A DNA stretch of 32,072 bases from Cerioporus squamosus (lineage: Eukaryota; Basidiomycota; Agaricomycetes; Polyporales; Polyporaceae), in NCBI GenBank assembly GCA_022592435.1, contig JABYQS010000313.1, positions 1-32,072 on the forward strand, in the 5' to 3' direction. A program made the translations under genes and the position numbers. Below, in pieces: positions 1-9,762 of this stretch (position 1 is the first letter of the stretch; each line of letters begins with the position of its first letter). The notes beneath the pieces were generated by a model, which had not been told where the DNA came from, ran no database searches, and saw only the letters and a list, made by a program, of their open reading frames with translations.

Positions 1-2402
1 TGAAGGTCCACAGGAGCGATCCGTCCCGACGCTCCACAGGCGCACGATGTTGTCTTCGGAGGCAGTGTCGACATACCGCTCGCAGGGAGAGAAACACGCA
101 GCCATGACCGGCTTCGCGTGGCCTGGAGAGAGAGATGTAGAGAGATCTTGACGTCCCTCAGACCACTTTGCGCGCGGCATCCGAAGTCCTCTCGCCGCAG
201 CACCCATACCGTCGGTCTTTGAGTCGAGTATGCGACGAGGAAGGAATGGTGTGGCGACACGGACAAGCTGGTCACTTTGGCGGAGTACGAGTCTGTCTCT
301 CCAGGATGCAGTGTGAGGACGCCGCGCAGTTCTGTCGTGGCTAGCGGGAACACGGATATGTCCCACCAACAGAGGGTGCCATCACTGAAACCCACAACAA
401 ATTGGTCATCGCCGACGAGGCCTCGCGCAAGACGGCTCGACGTCCGGGTCCGTGCATCTGTACGTCAAGTGGTGCACTTCATACTCAGGAGTAGGTGCGA
501 CCGGTCGACCATGCGCCAGATGTGGCACACCTGGTCCGAGAGCTCGTGCCAGCGACGGTTCTGCCGCTGGGCGATAGCTGGGGGAAATCGACAGACTCGG
601 AGTCGTCCAGGACAACTTGTGCGGGAGGTGAAAACGCAGCGGGGCTGACCTGGCAGAGTAGACGGGGTCCCCGGTAGCTGAACCCGCATCCTGACATCGA
701 TGAGTGGGAGGTCGGCTCATTCCCCGTGTATCCCAATATGGAGAGAATGGCATGGTCGAGACCGTCGCTCCACCATGCGCAGGAGAGCGCAGGCCCGCCA
801 ACTTGAATGGAGGTGACCAGGGAGCCGTCAGCGACGCGATAGATGAGAAGATCGGAATTGTTGGCGGCGGCCAAGAACTCGCTGGTATCTGAGAAGGCGA
901 GAGCTCTGATGTGTCTGTACTCGCCGGCGAGAGGGTTGATTCTGAGTTCTGGGCACTGTATCTCGACGAGAACCGTCTGTGAGAACGGCATCCCGCTCCA
1001 TATGATGATGGTGTTATCCTCTGCGCTGGTCGCGATGTATCGGCCGTCTGGTGAGGCGGCTGCGGCGGTAACACTTGCGTCGTGACCGAGGTATCCCTGT
1101 CCATCGTCAGACTCTGGTGAACAGGTAAGCCATAGAAGGGAACGGTTCAGATAATCATACACACCAGATGAGCACTGTACTCGCAATAACTTGCGCTCGT
1201 GGAGACGCGGAAAGCAGCTGCATATCCACTCGGACCAAATCACGAGTCTGTTTTGCTTGGCCTGTGGTATCTTGACGACTACGCGCAGTTTCCCAAGCCC
1301 AATGAGAGTATCCTCCAGTAGCTGACACTTCTGCACTGCGCTGGGGTCCTTCCATGTCTGCGCGAGATGTTCGACTCCCCCAGTCGAATCACATGTGAAG
1401 GTGATCGTCAAGTCATGGAGTGTGCTTGGTGGTGACGAGTTGAGTGTGTGAATGATCCGCTGAATACCTCCGCGGTCAGGGAAGACTGGTATCGGTTGAT
1501 GTCAACCTCTAGGGATCGCAGGCGCTTGAACTCGGACAAGTCAAGAGCGAGACCCCCGTCTATGTAAGCCCACCAACAGTCAGCGATGGCCCATAACTCG
1601 CGATAGCATCTGTGAAGGCATACCTAGATAATCCATGGCGCCGTGCAGTTCGTACCGCAGGAACTGCAATGCCGAAGTAGACATCTGGGTGATGAGGTGG
1701 CGGGCACGGACGTTTGAGATTTCTATCTAATCGAAACGGTCAGTCGTAAACCACACCTGCCTGCCAGACATCACAGCCGCGACGCACCGACACATCAGAC
1801 AAACATTTGCACTTGTCGCGGAAACGTGTTATGCCAGTGACAGCTCCGCCGGTGTTTTCGTCGTTGTATTTGTCCTTGAAGTGCAGCTGCGAGCAGTCGA
1901 GACGTCGCAGTCGCGGCAAGGCGATCAAGAGCCGCGCGAGCTCTGCAGTCGTGCGGAAACGCAGCTGTTGTAGTGTTAGCTCCTCGACGTGGAGGCATGT
2001 TTTGATATGGATGAGTGTGGTGGCATGGAAAGAGATGGCCCTGCCCGTGAGCGCGTATGGACCCCGAATACCATAGCTTCGCAACTCTGGAAGCCGCGAT
2101 AGCAAGGCGACCGGGATAGTCTCCAGGAGCAAAAGGGCCTCTTCATTTCCCTCGGGCGAGATGGAGAGGTTTCGAACCAGAGTAGCCATACGAGGGTTGG
2201 AGCAGAAGTAGTCGCAGATTGAGTAGAGGTCTTCTCTCGACTGTACACGTATGGATGCGACGAGATGATAGCGAGCGCGGGGAAGCCATCCGTGACAGGT
2301 CAAGGCGCAGCTGCGGAGCGACTCAACGTCCCTACTGAGCTGGTCAATGACGTTCTCCTCGACTTCGAGGGGGACGTTCGGCAACTCTGTGACGGTCGAC
2401 AT
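1..2402 (-). pseudogene. F-box/WD40 protein pseudogene (copy A), 3' end outside window
   Basis: This is a decayed paralogue of copy B (10328-12861). The chosen ATG at 2402 is the one shared by copies B and C. Exon 1 (2402-1788, 205 codons) is intact and encodes an F-box near residues 5-50, with a fungal-type core (EENVIDQL, then the SCALTCHGWLPRARYHL block), followed by leucine-rich sequence. Exon 2 is 1726-1624 and exon 3 starts at 1559, with introns matching those of copy B. The WD40 region is broken relative to B: about -1 bp near 545-560, +5 bp near 480-500, +1 bp near 420, -1 bp near 120 and -1 bp near 25. No single frame therefore reads through the beta-propeller. A further frame change at 1460-1506 could instead be a 47-bp intron (CTGAC branch motif, AG end). 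The intact F-box exon could still yield a truncated protein. The F-box family normally recruits substrates to SCF ubiquitin ligases; here the substrate-binding half looks lost. Confidence 0.8.
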
Positions 2403-2497
2403 GGTGGGAGGAGGATAGAGCGAACGCACAGTATCGTGGGGCGCGGCGACATTGACACTGGGGCCTGCTGTGCCTGTCATACACGGTTTCCACATGC
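2403..2497 (-). promoter_or_regulatory. Conserved leader/proximal promoter of F-box copy A
   Basis: About 95 bp upstream of the ATG are nearly identical to 10233-10327 (copy B) and clearly related to 20124-20214 (copy C). Shared blocks include GGAAACCGTGTATGACAGGC, AGTGTCAATGTCGCC, and a pyrimidine-rich run (CTCTATCCTCCTCCCAC) directly before the ATG. Pyrimidine-rich tracts before the start codon are common in fungal core promoters and leaders. Retention of this segment in C, whose further upstream DNA no longer matches, suggests a functional leader. It could also simply reflect where duplication breakpoints fell. Confidence 0.5.
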
Positions 2498-2838
2498 ACG
2501 AGGCGTGTATAACTGTCCACGCACCGCCAGCTCTGCCTGTTCCCTTTCATGTCGCCGGGCGCGTTGGTTCATCTGAGCTTATCCTATGAGCATGATTGGC
2601 TCGACTGCTTGACCGTGCCCGAATCGGAGCGGAATCAGCGCGTGGACACCGATAAGTACAAGTCGAAGCTGCAGATCGGGCATCGCCGCGTAATCGGACG
2701 CCTAGCCCGCCCGACGTGTGCGACACTGCGAAAAGAAAGGGCGGCTGTTTTGACACAGGTTATACACCTCCCGGATGTACATCGACGCTTCTGTGGCAAG
2801 GGCAGTCAGCACTGGGTGCTTCGTTCAGGCTGGACGAC

Positions 2839-3388
2839 GAGGCATGTTCAGTCGATGTTGCTGAACGTGACCATTGAACTGGACGTGCACGTACCCCGGA
2901 ACCTTCCCCCGGTCCCACTCCGAGTACTGTCCGACAAGAGCTGGGACCGTCGCGAGGGTCGGGATTAGGTCGTAACGCGAAGAACCAGGTCAGGCATCAT
3001 CCGGATGCGTTCTGCTCGTAACGCGTAAGGCCTAACCAATTCAACGGGCGTATAGGGATTCTGCAGAGGAAATACGCATCGAGGATCAGCGGAGGGATCG
3101 TAGGCTAGCGTGCGAGGCATGTTCAGTCGATGTTGCTGAACGTGACCATTGAACTGGACGTGCACGTACCCCGGAACCTTTCCCCGGTCCGACTCCGAGT
3201 ACTGTCCGACAAGGGGCGGGACCGTCGCGAGGGTCGGGATTAGGTCGTAACGCGAAGAACCAGGTCAGGCATCATCCGGATGCGTCCTGCTCGTGACGCG
3301 TAAGGCCTAACCAATTCAACGGGCGTATAGGGATTTTGCAGAGGAAATACGCATCGAGGATCAGCGGAGGGATCGTAGGCTAGCGTGC
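2839..3388. repeat. 275-bp direct tandem duplication, two copies
   Basis: Copy 1 (2839-3113) and copy 2 (3114-3388) have the same length and differ at only a handful of bases. Examples are AAGAGCTGGGACC against AAGGGGCGGGACC, and GCGTTCTGCTCG against GCGTCCTGCTCG. The copies abut exactly. The first part of copy 1 (to about 2972) also belongs to the inverted-duplication arm; copy B has no equivalent tandem copy, so this duplication postdates the A/B split or was lost in B. No coding function is seen. Confidence 0.9.
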
Positions 3389-6305
3389 CAGACACTCACT
3401 ACAGACTTGCCCACTGGCAGCATGAGAGGCGCGCACGGCTCGGCTCACGTCGTCTTGCGGAACGCATCGTGGACCTCGAGGCCGTACCGGGCCGTCTTCA
3501 CAGACATCTAACGGACACAAAAGTCAGCGGTGGCATCGTACGCAATCACAGCCATAGAATGCTCACCACTGACAGTCTGATAAGTACCGATGCATCGCCG
3601 GGAGCGTTCAGCACAGCCGAGGAAGGCGCACCCGGGCCCTCTCGACTCACCTCCCGAGGAGCCTCGCCGAACTAGGGAATGGCCTCCGACACGCGCATGC
3701 AAGCGGCGACGTGCGTGCGTGGACTGCGAAGGTGGACGAGTGGAACGTCGAAGCAGAGCATCGACCGCGCCAGCCCTGAGTGAGGTTTCCGGTATCGCAG
3801 CCGGTGCACGAGCACTGCAACACGGGCGGCCTTGTCGCGTCCGAGGGCCATGCATGGGCCCCACGCAGCTCGCATCGTAATCCGACCCGCCCAGTTCTGG
3901 GTTCTACGCCAGGCAAACTTGGACCGACGGGGGAGGATGCTCTCGTATAGATCCATCGCAAACTCGCAGCTCGCAGCCCAACTCGAAGAGCGCAGGCATA
4001 CCCGGCTAGCCACCACTGTCGACGTTCCCTGGTCCTGGCGCCTCGACTCGCCCTCCGCCCGCCCGTCCCTTCCCTGTCGTGCGCCATCCTCGGACCTCGA
4101 GTGGCGCAACGTCACGGCACACGGCACAACATCTCGACTCCCGACGGGGGCACTCGAGAGCAAACTCGGAGAAGGGGTCCTGGCGAGGGCGTGCGTGCGT
4201 GCGTGCGTGCATCGGCTACCAAGGTCAGGGAAGTCGGCAGTACGAGTGCTTCTCAGCACCAGCAGCATATACCATGAATCATGATGGACGCCAGTCTCGC
4301 GGCGCGTTCTACTTGCCTCGTGAGGAGTGGTGCCTCGTGAGCGATGGCGGGCGATGTCGACCCGGGTCCTCTCCATTCTTGACGGGGCCATTCGAGAGTA
4401 TACTCGGAGAACGGGTCCCCGGAGAGGGCGTGCGGGCGTGCGTGCGTGCGTCGGCAGCCAAGGCCAGGGAAGGGTCGCAATACTTCTCCGCACAAACACC
4501 AGCAGTACGCCGAGCGTATTTCCCAGATCCACGACGGACTCGAGTGACGAGTCTCACGGCGAGCGTTCTACGTGTCTCGTGCCTCGTGAGCCGTGATGGG
4601 CGATCTCGACGCACCGCGGTCCTAAGTTGAACGTTAAGGGAATGGATCATCATGGCGGCGGACGTACCGACCGACTCGGGCCGCACTCCTCAGCACTCGC
4701 CGCTCCTCCCTTGTCGCTCCTCGCGTCCGCTTCCTGCTCACGACACATGAAAGATGAGCGGAGGGCTTGAAAAGTTCAAACGATGCAGACGACTCACGAG
4801 GACTGCCCAGTGCCAGTACTAGTGCCACTCCGACTCGGGTGGCGCACGGACACGCACTTCCAGCACTGCACTTGGGCAGGGCACACCATCTCGCCTCACT
4901 GGCAGCTGGCAGCTCCCGACGGACCTCGCTCGAACTAACTAGGGCGGACACCGAGTGGGACGCAGCGCATGCGACTCCGAGCGGGAAGGAAAGGGGTCCC
5001 ATTGAGAGCGAGCGATCGAGCGTGCGTGCGTGCGTCCGTGCGTCCGGGCGTGCGTCGGCTTCAAGCTCCAACGCCAGCGAAGGGTCGCAGAGCTTATCAG
5101 CGGCAGGTACGCGGAGCGGACGGATACCACGGACTTGCAGCGAGCGTTCTACGTCCCTCGTGAGCCGTGAGCCGTGGCGAGCGATGGCGATGTCCGCCGG
5201 GTTCACAGTCCTACGTAAACACTGAAGGTCAGAGTTGAAGTTGGATCATCATGCCTCATGGGCCACGACGGAGAACGCAGTGCACGGCAAACGCACCGTC
5301 GGACCGGCTCCGCACTCCCCGGCACTCGTCGCTCGTCGCGTCCGCCTACTGCTCATGATCATGATGCATGAGATGAGAGAAGGGCGTAAATCCTCAAGCG
5401 ATGCATAGTTACGACTCACGAGGACTGCCCGCGAAATCACGCGATCGCGAAGTGGAGGTGCCGACTGAGACTCTGAGGACTCGGAATCGCCACTCGCGAG
5501 ACTCGGACACGTCGTCTCTGTCTCTCTCTCTCTCTCGTCTCGACCGTCGTAAGTACTGGCACTGCAGGAGGTTCGGTCCGACCATCCGCACGACCGGCGC
5601 AGTCTGAGACACACCTAGGCCTCCTCGTGCACGAACATCCCCAGGTGCACCGTGCGCGCATCCGCCCAGACCTCCCCGGCGCGCACCCTTCGCGTTCGCG
5701 TTCGGTTTCTGCGGTGGTGGTAAGTACTGAATGTGCAGCCCTCCGCAGCGCCAGGAACCTGGCTGAGACGCGAGCAGTCCACCACCTCCCGACGCCGCCG
5801 CGCGACGACGGCGAAGAGCCTACCTCACAGGACACCAAGTACAACGGCCAAGTCAGCCGTCGCTGAAGGAGCGAGCCCAGCAGCCCCGCGTTACTCACCT
5901 TCGTACGTCAGAGAACCTGGACGAGGTCCAACGAATGGTCGGTACTCAAGGGATGGTCGGTACGACATGACTCTGCCTATCGATATCGTCCGCCCGGGGA
6001 CAGGACACAACACGACTGCACTCTGGATACTGAGCTGCGCGTGCGGCGGTCGCAGTCCAAGGATCATCCACACACACGCGCGCAGGCCCACAGCGCAAAT
6101 CGCAGAACGCACTGCGGATCGAAGGGGGAAAGAGAAAACAACGGCGCATAGGAGGTTGATGTTGATGTCAAGTAGCAAGTAGTGCGTGTGTACACACCGC
6201 GCAGAGTGTCTATCGTACAGCCAAGTCCATTCCATCCGCGTCTCGGCAGATCTCCTCCTCCGCTTCTCCCCTTGCGCTTTTCGTGCTATCGACGGGTGCA
6301 CGGGC
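3389..6305. other. Gene-poor intergenic region of degenerate repeats
   Basis: I find no gene here. The open frames are short, overlap on both strands and resemble nothing I recognise. What is visible: related units with GCGT microsatellites (4149-5125), a second module repeated at 4640-4810 and 5235-5430 (both ending in GACTCACGAGGACTGCCC), a CT microsatellite near 5515-5536, and two short introns-by-appearance (GTAAGTACTG...GCAG near 5549 and 5729). The 5900-6305 part is the 3' flank of the SOD gene, with a small direct repeat (ATGGTCGGTAC) around 5935-5965. Confidence 0.6.
4149..5125. repeat. Three diverged repeat units each carrying a GCGT microsatellite
   Basis: Units near 4149-4270, 4388-4520 and 4970-5125 share an ordered set of blocks: CTCGGAGAA(C/G)GGGTCC, a run of GCGTGCGTGCGT, GTCGGC with CAAGG, then AGGGAAG(G)GTCGCA. 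After each comes a related block containing GCGTTCTAC and CTCGTGAGC. The spacing is irregular (about 240 and 600 bp), so this is a decayed tandem array. Repeat length in the GCGT tract differs between units, as expected for microsatellite slippage. Confidence 0.65.
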
Positions 6306-7172
6306 TCAGGCGGACTTGGCGGCCTCGAGGAAGCGGCGCTCAGCCTCCTTGAAGTTGATGACGTTCCAGATCGCGGTCAGGTACTGTGCGTGAGGTCAGT
6401 AATGCGCGAGGAAAGCACGGGCGAGGACGAGGATGCTGAGAAGGAGAGGAAGAGGACGGAGGACGGAACGCGAGGCAAAAGACGGAGGAAGGAAGGAGAG
6501 GACTCACATCAGCCTTGACGTTGTGGTACTGGAGGTAGAAGGCGTGCTCCCAGATGTCGATGCCGATGATGGGGACGTGCGAGAGGAGCGGGTCCTGGTT
6601 GGCGGTCGTGACGATCTCGAGCTTCTTCGTCTCGGGGTTGTAGCCAAGCCAGCCCCAGCCGGAGCCCTGGATGGCGGCCGTCACGGTGTTCATCTTCTTC
6701 TTGAACGCGTCGACGCTGCCAAAGTCGGCGACGAGCGCGTCCTTGAGCGGGCCAGCGGCGAGCTCGCCGCCGCCCTGGGCCTGGGGCGCGAGGTTCTTCC
6801 AGAAGAGGGAGTGGTTGATGTGGCCGCCGCCGTTGAACTTGAGGGCGGACTGGAGCTTGATCTGGTCCTTGGGGGCGGCGGCCTTGGCGTAGGCGTCCTC
6901 GGCGGCGTTGAGGCCGTTGACGTACGTCTGGTGGTGCTTGCTGTGGTGGAGCTCCATGATCTTGCCCGAGATGTGCGGCTCGAGGGCCTGTGTGCGGGGG
7001 TCAGCTCAGCTCGGAGGAGAGAGGGCGGGCGGGGACGCACGTCATAGGCGTAGTCGAGCTTGGGCAGCGTGTGCACCCCGCGGGCGGCCAGCGAGAGCGA
7101 CGCGGCGGGGACCCGGGTGGCGGGGCGGGCAGCGCGGGTGGCAGAGCGGGCGACGGTCGAGAGGAAGGACAT
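6306..7172 (-). CDS. sod2: Mitochondrial manganese superoxide dismutase (Mn-SOD), 229 aa
   Basis: Converts superoxide to hydrogen peroxide and oxygen in the mitochondrial matrix. Three exons (7172-7041, 6987-6508, 6383-6306) with 53- and 124-bp GT-AG introns give one continuous frame ending in TGA. Residues 1 to about 34 are rich in Arg, Ala and Ser with no acidic residue, as in a mitochondrial targeting peptide; the mature part begins near [11 protein letters not shown]. Metal ligands by alignment to the family are His58 (MELHHSKHH), His103 ([10 protein letters not shown]), Asp188 and His192 ([10 protein letters not shown]). Gln151 in [11 protein letters not shown] is the outer-sphere glutamine typical of manganese rather than iron enzymes. 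The usual DxWEHAYY signature has Phe194 in place of Tyr, a mild variant. The length is normal for a eukaryotic precursor. The gene lies alone between two repeat fields, inside the A/B inverted duplication. The symbol follows the general family name. Confidence 0.96.
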
Positions 7173-7250
7173 CGTGGGCAGTGGGTGAGTGAGCGAGAGC
7201 AGCAGCGACGACGAGGAGATATGTATATACGCGCCATAACGTCATCGCTG
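7173..7250 (-). promoter_or_regulatory. SOD promoter: TATA-like element and CRE-like TGACGTTA
   Basis: On the coding strand, a TATA-like GTATATACAT (7230-7221) lies about 50 bp upstream of the ATG. A TGACGTTA site (7244-7237) lies about 15 bp further upstream. TGACGT is the core recognised by ATF/CREB-type bZIP factors, which drive oxidative-stress genes in other fungi. The short distance to the ATG implies a short leader. Binding here is inference. Confidence 0.45.
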
Positions 7251-9762
7251 ACCGCGTGCCGGCGTCTCCCGAGCCGGCCGTGTCTCGCCCTGGCCCGACA
7301 TCGACCGACGGGGCGCGCACGGCGAACGCGGAGGAGACTGCAGCGGCCGTCGCGCTCACCGTACGACTCACACGCAGCGTCGTGTGCGAGACCCTTCGAC
7401 GCCTCGTATCTGGTCCGAAGCGCTCTGCCATTATGCCCTTGGTGGCCTCCTCACGCGAGCTCGACTCGCCAGGCGGCTGCGGGTCGTCGGTACCCCTACA
7501 GACCGTTGCCGGCCGTATCTCGTAGTGCTCTCCCGACGACGACCGACGGAGTAAGTAAGGACTGAAGCACGCAAGGTACGTTCTAGTCGCTGCGGAGTGC
7601 AAGCCGCCGTCGCGCTCACTGCATGCACAGGCGACGAACTCTGCCGACTCAGCACCCAGCGAGTGTTTTCGTCAGCCTTCGACACTCCTCGTTGAGTCGT
7701 TTCTCGTCCAACGCGATCTCCGAGCAGGAAGCATGGCCTACACGCAGCGTACGTCCAACTCGCTGCAGCGGCCGTCGCGCTCACTGTATGCGCCTCCGAC
7801 TCTGCACGCAGCGTTGTATGCGGGCCCTCCGACGACCCGTCTCTCGTCCGACGCGCTCTCCGACTGCGTCCTCTGGTCGCACCCTCGACGCGCAGGCTGT
7901 CGCATACAAGCGTCGCACTCTCTCTGACCCGCCGCGGTCCTCTGGCAGTCCACTGCAACACCATCTCTAGCAAGTGGACAGGCTACGCTGAGGACACCCA
8001 CCTTCGAATGCGACCCTCACACGCGTACTCGTCCATCCGGTCAGTACGGAATCCCTCCGTCTGATCATGCCCAACGTACCCGCCTCGCACCAGTCTGCGC
8101 AAGAAGTCCCTGCATGCATTGTCGGGGCTACACTAGCCAGCTACGCGCCTCGAGAACGTCGTAAGCTTCGGAACTGTGCTACAGCATGACTGCACTCAAC
8201 ATCTGGGCCGCCGGCGCCGTATAAAGTACAGGACGTACGGCCTCTGCTGTTTTGTCGATAGCAGCCCTCACCTCCAATACCCTGGCTCTATACGCTCTCC
8301 GTACGCCGGCTCGATTGTCTCGCACTCACCACACTGTGTGCGTACCGTGCAGCGCTCAACCTTCTCGTCCTTACGCCGTCCATTTCGCGCTGACCGCTGC
8401 CCGTCCCATTCCCTTTCTCTCGACTGCTCGTTACGACACAGCTGCTGCGATCGCGGGCGCGAGAAGCCGTTGGACCGAGCTCATTCAGGCCGCATACTCC
8501 GTCTTCTCCCCCCGCCATCCTCGCACCCGCACCGCCTGTTCCTCTACGCGCAAGACGTGCTCCCGCAGGCACACTCTTCGGCCAGGCATCAAACCGTGCT
8601 CGCGCTCGGGATGTCTCGCTGAGCGAGCTGGACTCCGCAGGCTGCAGGTCATCCGTACGCCTGCAGACCGCTGCCGGCCGTGTCTCGTTGTGCTCTCGAG
8701 GACCGACGGAGTAAGCAAGTACCGAAGCACGCAAGGTACCTCCTAGTCCCTGCGGAGTGCAGCAACCGTCGCGCTAACTACATGCACAGGAGGCGACGAT
8801 CACTGCGTCCGACTAGACACGCGTCATGACCCAAGTTGAGATGCAAATATGGCCGCGATATCGAGGCGGCGCACGCTATTCAACTCCGAGATGGCGCATA
8901 CACTTGCATCCGAGGACAGGCAGATGAGCCGCGGATCGTATGGGACCTAGTAGGAGAGCGCGTACGTCGAGAGACGACTCGGAGGCGTGTCGAAGGCTGA
9001 CGAAAGCTCTGCTAGGAACAACACACACGTTTGCCGCTTGTCCTTCCCTCCATCTGTCCCTCTTGGGTGCAAGCTCTGTCTCCACGGCCGACCGCACGGT
9101 GCACATCAGGCGCCGCTCCCATACTTGTCCTCGACCCTCGACCTTGGACTCGTCTGAGTCCGTCGCATCAGCATATCTGGCTCTCTACCGCACGCGGATA
9201 GCGCCCTCGTCTCACTCTTGCACCTCAAACCGATGCGGCGTCGTGAGATAAGTGAGGCTTGTACCCGCCTCTGTCCAACTCGCTGCAAACGCGGAGGAGA
9301 CTGCAGCGGCCATTGCGCTCGCTGTATGCGCGACCGACTCTGCACGCAGTGTCGTGCGCGAGACCCTCGACGCATCGTCTCTCGTCCGACGCGCTCTCCG
9401 ACTGCGTCCTTTGTGGCACCCTCACGCCAGCTGGACTCCACAGGCTGCAGGTCGTTGGTGCGCCTACAGACCGCTGCGGGCCGCGTCTCGTCGTGCTCTC
9501 GCCCGACGGCGTACGCAGGTGCCTAGGCACGCAAGGTACGTCCTAGTCCCTGCCAACGTGGACTCAGAGCAGAGTGCTGCAGCCGTCTTGCTAACTGCGT
9601 GCACAGGCGACAAACTCTGCGTCCGACTCAGCACGCTCGGGGAAATCGCGGTCGAGCGAGCCACCCAGGCTCGACCTCCACCGCTTCCGTTTTTATCGCT
9701 GAGCTGGACGACGAGGTTAGTTAGTGTCTTGGGAAAACACACGACCAGATTCTTCACACTAC
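7251..9762. other. Gene-poor intergenic region dominated by a repeat family
   Basis: No protein-coding gene can be supported. The several open frames of 60-220 codons overlap on both strands, are rich in Arg, Ser and Ala, and follow the repeat structure rather than any domain. Most of the content is the repeat family described at 7322-9640. Between units (7980-8610 and 8830-9285) I see moderately GC-rich, unremarkable DNA. Confidence 0.6.
7322..9640 (+). repeat. Dispersed repeat family with an intron-like module (four units)
   Basis: Units lie near 7322-7660, 7746-7915 (partial), 8615-8830 (partial) and 9287-9640. The order in full units is GAGACTGCAGCGGCC(G/A)T, then a GAGACCCT...GTCTCGT segment ending in GTGCTCTC, then GCACGCAAG. 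Next comes a segment that begins GTACGT or GTACCT and ends GCATGCACAG or similar. Those segments (7576-7630, 8736-8789, 9536-9606) hold CTCAC or CTAAC just before the CACAG end, exactly like fungal introns, and are followed by GCGACRAACTCTGC. Part of the intron-like block is itself a variant of the unit's first block, so the repeat is internally nested. Function is unknown. Confidence 0.65.

Larger units (their letters stand above)
1..2972. repeat. Left arm of a long inverted duplication (matches 9763-12690)
   Basis: Read on the minus strand, this arm follows the right arm (9763-12690) base for base over most of its length. It covers the F-box exon, the introns, the WD40 region and about 560 bp upstream of the ATG. 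By eye the identity is high, roughly 80-90%, with scattered indels. The arm reaches the window edge, so its true outer end is not seen. The inner end is near 2972, where the similarity stops. The arms are separated by about 6.8 kb containing the SOD gene. Confidence 0.8.

Noticed and set aside
4189..4212. Regular GCGT repeats that might suggest a CRISPR-like array
   Set aside because: These are 4-bp microsatellites in a fungal genome without spacers of constant length.
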